A stretch of DNA of 64,000 bases from Rhyacophila brunnea (Eukaryota > Arthropoda > Insecta > Trichoptera > Rhyacophilidae): contig JAGYXB010000510.1 of NCBI GenBank assembly GCA_022495005.1, positions 930,001 to 994,000 of the forward strand. The letters run 5' to 3'. Shown here piece after piece: positions 57,335 to 64,000 of the stretch. The notes below the pieces were generated by a model, which saw only the letters and a program-made list of their open reading frames with translations, searched no databases and was not told where the DNA came from. The position numbers were made by a program, and so were the translations under genes. Position 1 is the stretch's first letter. Every line of letters starts with the position of its first letter.

Positions 57335-57954
57335 CAGTGTTGCCAACTGTCGTTGACAAAAACATGCAAGAAGGGGTACGAAAACAATTTTATGAAAATA
57401 AAATTTCAATACATTTTTTTCCTATCCAAAAAAAGTGCAAAGACTGAACAAAAAATGGGTATATATATATATACAGGTAAAAAAAAATCACACCACATTT
57501 ATGAGTCCAGCCAGTATCTTCTTCAATGGTCAGCTGTTCTAAAGCAGCTGATAAAATGCTAGGTACATCGTCACTGCTCAAAGTGCTATCTTCCAGTTTA
57601 AATCGTATCCAGAGAGTGGAATTCCTGATGATGATCGTCAAAGCGATGCCACATGCCTAAGCACTCATTAAATTATATCTGATACCATCATATCACTATA
57701 ACACCATGAATACTATTGTTTCATTATTTTATTTATCATGTCAGATACCGACCTACCTTCATTAAGTATCTGATGGTCAGAAATTTGATGTGCAAGAAAA
57801 TAAATAGTCTAAATATTATCTAGCTTATTTTCAGCACATTTAAAGCTGTTGACGGCATCAAAAAACGCTAACAAAAACGCCATAAGCTAGACGCGTTTTT
57901 TGTCTATCGAAAAATGCCAGATCTCGCAAGAAAAACGCTAAGTTGGTAACGCTG
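57335..57954. mobile_element. hAT-type element with CAGTGTTGCCAACT ends
   Basis: The 620-bp element has left end CAGTGTTGCCAACT and right-end complement CAGCGTTACCAACT. The exact 8-bp TSD AGTAGGTA is at 57327-57334 and 57955-57962. There is no transposase homology inside. Confidence 0.88.
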
Positions 57955-58073
57955 AGTAGGTACCTACCTACTCCATGAATTATTTCATTAATTTTTTTTA
58001 TTAACTCTTCAGTGTGATATTTTTTTTAAAGATTAAATTTAATTTTCTCCCTGTTCAATAGGTTCTCAGAAGT

Positions 58074-58622
58074 CCAGTGGTGCACAACCTATTTGAAAGA
58101 AGGGCTAATTTATTCTTTTTCTAATTTTTCACAGGCCGCAGTGGGTAAAAGTGTTGAAAAATAATGATATAATATATTATACTAGACCAGGGCTCGAAAT
58201 GGAACGGAACACACCGGAGCGCCGTTCCGGCTCGTGACATTTGTAAAATTATCGCTCCGTCTCGTGGAAAAAAATATGTTGACCATCTGAGCTAGATAGG
58301 CCATAGAATAGAAAATCTGACACACTTATTTTTATAAAATACACATACGATTTGATGACTATGTAAATATCTTCAGAAAATTTGTCGAGCGCTCCGGTTC
58401 GTAAACTTTTCTATTTCGAGCGCTGTACTAGACATACATTTTATTATTTTAAATTTAATAGTTATACACATATCAGTTACTCCAATCACTCGGTATTACT
58501 TACATATTATGTATTTGCACGATAGATCTTCGTAAATAGGAAATTAGAACTTTTTCATATTCAATGAAAAATTGTCATTTTGGGCCACATGCGGCCCATA
58601 GGTCGCGGTTTGTGGATCACTG
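58074..58622. mobile_element. possible decayed hAT element enclosing the 58188-58425 MITE
   Basis: CAGTGGTGCACAACCTATTT at the left and the complement of the right end, CAGTGATCCACAAACCGCGA, are of the common hAT CAGTGGTTCTCAACC kind. The flanks do not form a clear TSD. Confidence 0.35.
58188..58425. mobile_element. hAT-type MITE, family CAGGGCTCGAAATGG, copy 2
   Basis: The 238-bp element has an exact 8-bp TSD TACTAGAC at 58180-58187 and 58426-58433. Only the right end of a third copy is seen near 61330-61372. Confidence 0.92.
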
Positions 58623-58897
58623 CTTTAGACTATTTGAATGAAAATAAGGCATTTTTTTATATTAATTTATTCTTCTTGAGTGTATGAGTGAGTGGGCCTT
58701 GGAAACAAAAATGGCAGTTTCCATTTTGGAAAATTGTTGGCAAATCATTAAAAATGTAGAAAATCATATTTTTCGATATATATTTTTTTAATAAAATCCT
58801 ATCCTACATCCTCTCACTTTCCAGGCGAGTGCTCTAGTCTTTAAAATAGCAATCCGCCCACGTGATTTTTTTCGAATTGTTTTATCTGAGGTGTAAT

Positions 58898-59219
58898 CAT
58901 GGCCCCCACAAGAGGGGGGGGGGGCTGACAGGGCTGTAGCCTAGGGGCCCGGGCTCAGGGGGGACCCGGCGTGGCGAGTCGACCAGATAAATGAGATAAA
59001 CACACATCTTAAATTTGCTCTAATGGTAAAAAAAGTCGCCTGAGGCGCTATTTTAATTCGTTAAAAAATCACTAAAAATACACTGAATTTCATTTGACCT
59101 CGAACACCATCTAAAAAACGACCCTGTAGTGCGACAGACTGCCTTTAACCTAAGCGATGGGTAGGGGGTCCCGCCAAACATCCTGGCCTGGGGGCCCGCT
59201 TCAGGATGTGGGGGCCATG
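58898..59219. mobile_element. hAT-type MITE with CATGGCCCCCACA ends
   Basis: The 322-bp element has inverted ends CATGGCCCCCACA and an exact 8-bp TSD GGTGTAAT at 58890-58897 and 59220-59227. Near its left end is a run of twelve G (58914-58925 region). Confidence 0.9.
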
Positions 59220-59724
59220 GGTGTAATGAATAGTTATTATCACTGTGATCCTGTTGTGTGACTTTGGCGCGAATGTCTGTCGCAGTCGTCTTTTGATATT
59301 AAAATCAAAATTTATTTATTCATATAAAATATAAATAATGAACCTGACAATTAATTACAAAATATTTTAGACGTTCGCAACGTGACAAGAAAAAGCAAAG
59401 AAATAAAACGAGTATAACGAGTGAATACTAAAATTTATTTGCATAATCTCTCGAAATAATCGCCGGAGTATACCTATAGCACTCCGGCTTCTAACTAAAT
59501 TAATTATTTCGTTTATTATATTTTATTATAGTTAGTATACGTAGTTGAAGATTATTAACTTTTGAGACTTTACGGGGTTTAATGGTGAATCCAATGAATA
59601 ACTAGGTATCTATCGATGATAAGTGTTTATTTGACGTACGATTTAATTTGATGAAATCGTTACATTGTTTAAACATTGTTAACGTTGACTACGACACTTG
59701 ATGAATATGAGTGATCGTAAGTAA

Positions 59725-60045
59725 GGCCCGTTTCAGACAGGATACCGGTGTCGCGCTCGATATAATATAGGAGGCCATTGTATTCGAATAAACGGGCCTT
59801 TGTATTATGTTTATGGACGCCCCAGAGCTAATGAGTCAACCCATAATTTTGCGTTATAAATTAGAACATAAAACTGGCTGCGGTAATAAAAACAAGTGTA
59901 TCGGCGGCTTGAGAATGTAGCGGCCGACGGAAAAGTGTACCGGACACGCGTTGACTCATTAGATCTGGGGCGTTCATAAACATAATACAAAGGCCTTCTT
60001 ATTATAAATACGAGTGCGACACCGGTGTCCCGTCTGAAACGGGCC
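59725..60045. mobile_element. long-TIR hairpin MITE, TAA TSD, copy 2
   Basis: The 321-bp element is over 90% similar by eye to 21053-21371. TIRs are GGCCCGTTTCAGAC, with TAA at 59722-59724 and 60046-60048. Confidence 0.9.
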
Positions 60046-60404
60046 TAAGTCTGTAAGATTAATAACAACATTTAAAAAAATCAATTTGAATTCATTTTTT
60101 CTGATAAAATTAAACTCTCAAGATAAAACATAAATAAACAAAAATAAAACACGCAAATAAATTAAAAAAGTATCGAATAATCATCTTTATAATATCTGTA
60201 TACCCAGTTAAATTATTAGAACCCTAGAACCTAAATCGCAGAATCATGGTTCTATACGGCTAACAGCAGTATACGGTGTGCCGTGGGACGATGCTAGGTG
60301 TGCCGTGGTGCATTGATAAAAAAAAAACACAAATAAATTTGTATATTATACAATACTTACTTAATACCAAAATTTGCGTACCTACATGGCTGGTAATATA
60401 TTTG

Positions 60405-60995
60405 AGCACCTGCATGGAATGCAATGCAACGTCAAAATGAAAAATACATTGACGTGCTCTGATAAATTAGAAGGAGTTAAGGCAAGGATCTCTACAAAAT
60501 GTACCAAAGGACCTACCAGATCACCATTGAAAACAAACAATTGATTTTGGATCCGTCTCAAAAACATTTAACTTTGCTGCAAAAGAAATTTCATCATTAC
60601 TTTTATACAATCAATACGACCGGATTCGAAACCCTTTAGCAACCAATGCCAAAAATTCTATAGAAGCGCTTTCACTATAAATTCCAGAGGAATTGGTTGA
60701 ATTGAGAAACGACGGGACGCTAAAACTGAACTTCGCCGATGTTCCATTGGCTATTTCCTGGATTTCGGTTAATAAAGAAAGTCCTCGGATTTCCGACAAG
60801 GCTATCGTAGTTCAACTCCCCTTTTCTACGACATATCTAGGTGAGACGAGTTTTTCAACTCAAGATATAAATACAAATAATAAGCAGACTTGCTTGAAGT
60901 GTCTTGACCGAGGACTTCGTGTTGCTCTTTCAACTATCAAGTCAAAATATATAAAACTTTTACGTTCATTGAAACAAGCTCAGTTATCACATTAA
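60405..60995 (+). pseudogene. hAT (ZBED5-like) transposase C-terminal remnant
   Basis: Plus-strand frames show NIFEHLHGMQCNVKMKNTLT and CSDKLEGVKARI, a stop near 60541, then EELVELRNDGTLKLNFADVP, FSTTYLGETSFSTQ and LRVALSTIKSKYIKLL ending QAQLSH. These follow the order of ZBED5/SCAND3-type hAT proteins (IFxxLNxLNxxxQG..., VELxxDxxLKxxF, PFSTTYLCExGFS, LRxxLSxIxPxI, QxSH). At least two stops and a gap break it. The GTGTGCCGTGG words at 60275-60315 may be the left terminal region of the element. Confidence 0.78.
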
Positions 60996-61324
60996 TTAGC
61001 TAGTTATTATATTGATAATACAAATAGGTACATGGAAATATATACATTTAGTTCTTCCTCGTGTGTTATGTATATTTAATTACTTATCAAATAAAAAAAA
61101 CATATTAAATTAATGTAATTTTGGTGCATGCCCCCCTTTGTGGTGGCCATGATTATATGATACGTATTAATAGATCGTAAATAATACATTATTTATAAGT
61201 GCTAAGCAGTGACGATGTGACGATGTGACTTGGAAGTAATACCATTCTTGACATCATATTTTGTGAAAAAAAAGGTCCGTCTAAAGTAAACAAAGATAAT
61301 TAAAACACCTTAATATTTTCGGAC

Positions 61325-61372
61325 AGTTAAGTAGTCGAGCGCTCCGTTTCATAAACTTTTCTATTTCGAGCG
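61325..61372. repeat. right-end fragment of the CAGGGCTCGAAATGG family
   Basis: GTCGAGCGCTCCGTTTCATA and CTATTTCGAGCGCT match the right ends of 24564-24798 and 58188-58425. The sequence upstream is only weakly similar. Confidence 0.6.
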
Positions 61373-61785
61373 CTACATTTAGACAGGTTAAACTTATTAT
61401 GATAAACTTAAAAGTTAGGTAAGGTGTTCGTTCAAGGAAAATCCGGGAACTATACATAGATTATATTTCCTGCTTAAAAATGAACGAATAATAAATACCT
61501 GCATCATTGCATTTAGCCATTGATTTATAGACATGCATATTTAATAATAATAATATATTATGAAAGGTAATTATTGCAATATTGAGGAAATATCACGGAG
61601 AGTTGATGTCTTCGAAACGTATTGTTAATATTTTTATAGATATTTTTTAGAAAAAAACACCAATAATTATTTTTTATTGTTAAGTTCGTTTTCATCATAA
61701 TTTGGTTATTTCATTATGAAATTTCCCTTTCACTGTTTCCGCTTTTTACTTTTCCACAATCAGGGAAAAGTGTAGTGATAATATC

Positions 61786-62379
61786 ATCATCATCATCATC
61801 ATCAGGGGCGCGACAACCCGGTGTGGGTCCTGGCCTCCTCCAACAGCTCCCTCCACCTGTCCCTATCCAGTGTGGCCGCTTTCCAATTTGGTACCCCCAG
61901 AATACGGCAGTCACTGGCGGCTCCATCTAACCAGCGAATCTTTGGCCTCCCTCTTCTTCTACGTCCTATTGGATTGTCGGACATCACTCTCTTGCCGGTT
62001 CATTGTCATTCATACGGTGCACGTGACCTAGCCATCGCAGTCTCCCAATCTTAATTGATTGAACTGCGCTGCAATCTTCGTACAGTCCGTAGAACTCAGC
62101 ATTATATCTTCTCCTCCAATTGGTGCCATCCCTGATCGGTCCATATATACGGCGGAGAATTTTTCTTTCAAAGATGTTCAGGGCTCGTTCATTTCGCAGA
62201 GTTAATGTCCAGGTTTCCGATGCGTAGGTGAGCACTGGCTTTACAAGTGTCTTGTAAAAAGTGCTTTTAGTTCGACGAGATAGTAAGCGGGACTTAAAAT
62301 GTCTTAACAGACCAAAGTAGCATTTATTCGCAGACATGATTCTCTTGTTGATTTCTTTTGTAATATCATTATGTCGAGT
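61786..62379 (-). mobile_element. 5'-truncated LINE copy with (TGA)n tail and 13-bp TSD
   Basis: Minus-strand reading from 62379 gives a reverse-transcriptase C-terminus: FYKTLVKPVLTYASETWTL, IFERKILRRIYGP, GRLRWLGHVHRM. A single frameshift near 61984 then leads to GRRRRGRPKIRWLDG and a DRDRWRELLEEARTH-type end with a stop near 61803. The stop runs straight into a (TGA)n tract of seven or more units. Flanking direct repeats TAGTGATAATATC sit at 61773-61785 and 62380-62392. This is the clearest retrotransposition signature in the window. Exact clade (RTE versus Jockey/I group) is not resolved. Confidence 0.88.
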
Positions 62380-62463
62380 TAGTGATAATATCACTACACT
62401 ATTATTACGTTGTTACTAACATAATTATTATGTTGTCCCCGTCTTTTCATGTGTGCAACATTG

Positions 62464-62992
62464 CAGTGACGTCCCTAGACAAAATGCCGCCATCTAAGAA
62501 ATGTGTTGTATGGATACGTTACCAACAAGATATATACCACTAAATCTAATTTTAATGCCATATCTGCTCCAATAGACATAGACAATATTGCGAGTCTACG
62601 GTTTCAGATAGGTATCTACATATAAAAATACACTTGACAACTTCCAAAACTCGCGAGTGACTGGCAAACATATTTGGATAAATTTTAAATTAGGTGTTCA
62701 CGTGTCATTGCTGTTCACCAAGAACGTGACGTCCAAGGATGACGGAAGTAAACTAGACATCGGGAAACCGAGAAAAAATCCTGTTAAAACTTTTATAGTA
62801 GGTTGGTACCTAATTAATACATTTTGTTTCCAATCAGTGAACTGATTAATGGAAAGATATTTCCTGCATTACTAAGCTTAGGTAGCTATTTCTATACTTA
62901 TATACCTAGTGATTCTCCTCGATTTGCCGCCCTTTGGGTAACTGCCGCCCCCAAGCGACGCTCAATCTGCCTACCCCTACGGGACGTCACTG
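62464..62992. mobile_element. hAT-type MITE, family CAGTGACGTCCC, complete
   Basis: The 529-bp element has TIRs CAGTGACGTCCC and an exact 8-bp TSD CAACATTG at 62456-62463 and 62993-63000. The right 200 bp matches the first 210 bp of the window. Confidence 0.92.
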
Positions 62993-63347
62993 CAACATTG
63001 TATCAAGACTTCTTTGGCGTATGTAATATCCATAAATCAGACAGTAACGTAGTTAAATATGAATAAATACGAATTCACGTCATTGTCCTTTGCTTAGTTA
63101 CTTCACCCTGCCACTTCCCTCGGTCCATCGTCATGTAATGTCTCACGCCTACCGCCATATGAGACTTACAGCACGTAGATCGTATTTGTAGGACCGCTAG
63201 TAGCGCTCCAATTCATTTCGAGTGATGAAGTTCACTTTATTTATATACATAGAGCAGTAACGTCACTAAACAAAATGCCGTCCCTAGGCAGCGCCAAAAT
63301 GACGCCCCGATTTTTATACAGTAGGTATTTTTTATCATCCTTTAATG

Positions 63348-64000
63348 CAGAGGGGGGCAAACTGCGGCCCGCGGGCCGCATGTGGCCCGCCGGGTATTTT
63401 TTTGCGGCCCGATATCATTAATTGTACTTCTGATAACGAATAACTTTTTTATATATTTTTTAAAAAATATTGACAATAGATTAAAATTTGTTTAGCAATA
63501 GTACGCGATCCATTTTCAATAGATATTGATAGTGTACCGACAGAGATACGACTTGAGATTATTCTTTATTATTATTATTGCAGTGTGACACTGATTTAAG
63601 AGAATTGCATCGTCGTGAAGAAATCTCCAAATTTTACAATGCCCTCAATTCAGACAAATTCGACCAACTTAAAGATTATGCAAGAAAAATGTTCGTTATT
63701 TTTGGATTAATCTATATATGTGAACAAACATTTTCGATCATGAACCTCAATAAAAATTCTTTACGATCAAATATCTCCGATGCCCATTTACAAGCAGTTT
63801 TGAAAATTTCGACTACAAAATTAACACCTGAATTTGAAAAAAATGTTCAAAAATGTACAACAGTTTCATTCTTCTCATTATTTTTTTTATAATGTTTATT
63901 TTTCGTGATAATAAATAGTGTATATCTAAAAATGGTATTTTACTTGCGGCCCGCCACTCATTTTGAATTCTTGAATTTGGCCCTCCAGCCAAAAAGTTTG
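63348..64000 (+). mobile_element. hAT deletion derivative with transposase C-terminus, running off the window
   Basis: The left end CAGAGGGGGGCAAACTGCGG begins a GC-rich terminal hairpin (CCGCGGGCCGC). The window's last bases (GCCCTCCAGCCAAAAAGTTT, G) look like the start of the matching right end. Inside, 63578-63892 on + encodes a hAT dimerisation segment: YICEQTFSIMNLNKNSLRSN, LQAVLKISTTKLTPE. The RNase-H catalytic region is deleted. Confidence 0.82.
63578..63892 (+). pseudogene. hAT transposase C-terminal dimerisation fragment
   Basis: A reading frame of about 104 codons matches the carboxyl end of GTF2IRD2/ZBED-like hAT transposases: QCDTDLRELH, FGLIYICEQTFSIMN, SLRSNISDAHLQAVLKI. The beginning lies behind a possible TTATTATTATTGCAG acceptor-like run. 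No start codon in good context and no catalytic residues are present. Confidence 0.8.

Noticed and set aside
61783..61806. Aspartate-rich ORF end (DDDDDDD)
   Set aside because: It is the (TGA)n tail of the LINE copy read in another frame.

Overview
This window looks like AT-rich eukaryotic nuclear DNA from an insect, most likely a hemipteran of the aphid type. That assignment is an inference from three things: one recognisable intron-rich cellular gene whose product resembles Drosophila ciboulot, the composition (including frequent GTAGGTACCTAC-like words), and the mix of mobile elements. I see no bacterial operon, CRISPR array, rRNA or intact tRNA.

Right-centre (31.0-52.9 kb, + strand): a multi-repeat beta-thymosin (ciboulot-like) gene. 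Five coding exons (31086-31224, 34545-34658, 36860-36973, 47536-47649, 52749-52888) join in frame to 206 codons. Every internal exon is exactly 114 nt with phase-1 boundaries, and each encodes one WH2/thymosin-beta repeat. Its third intron (10.6 kb) contains a second, unrelated ORF (42120-43313, 397 codons) behind a good splice acceptor. That acceptor is phase-compatible both with a small upstream ORF end at 40151-40205 and with the thymosin exons.

Everything else is dominated by mobile DNA, much of it with target-site duplications (TSDs) that can be read by eye. DNA elements include a 1.3-kb mariner with frameshifted transposase (49845-51142) nested in a pogo/Tigger-like element, twin Tigger transposase tails (45.3-46.5 kb), two hAT transposase remnants (60.4-61.0 and 63.3-64.0 kb), many hAT-type MITEs with 8-bp TSDs, PIF/Harbinger-type MITEs with 3-bp TSDs, and large foldback hairpins. 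Retroelements include two 5'-truncated LINE copies with microsatellite tails and TSDs (4119-4616, 61786-62379), three decayed reverse-transcriptase tails, two copies of a Penelope-like C-terminus, and a SINE with tRNA-like A and B boxes.

Layout: 0-7 kb, PIF-type MITEs, a LINE tail and an unidentified coding-like fragment; 7-31 kb, gene-free sequence with dispersed hAT-type MITEs, foldbacks and tandem duplications; 31-53.5 kb, the thymosin gene with a TE-loaded intron 3 and 4; 53.5-64 kb, a TE graveyard containing hAT, LINE and SINE copies.
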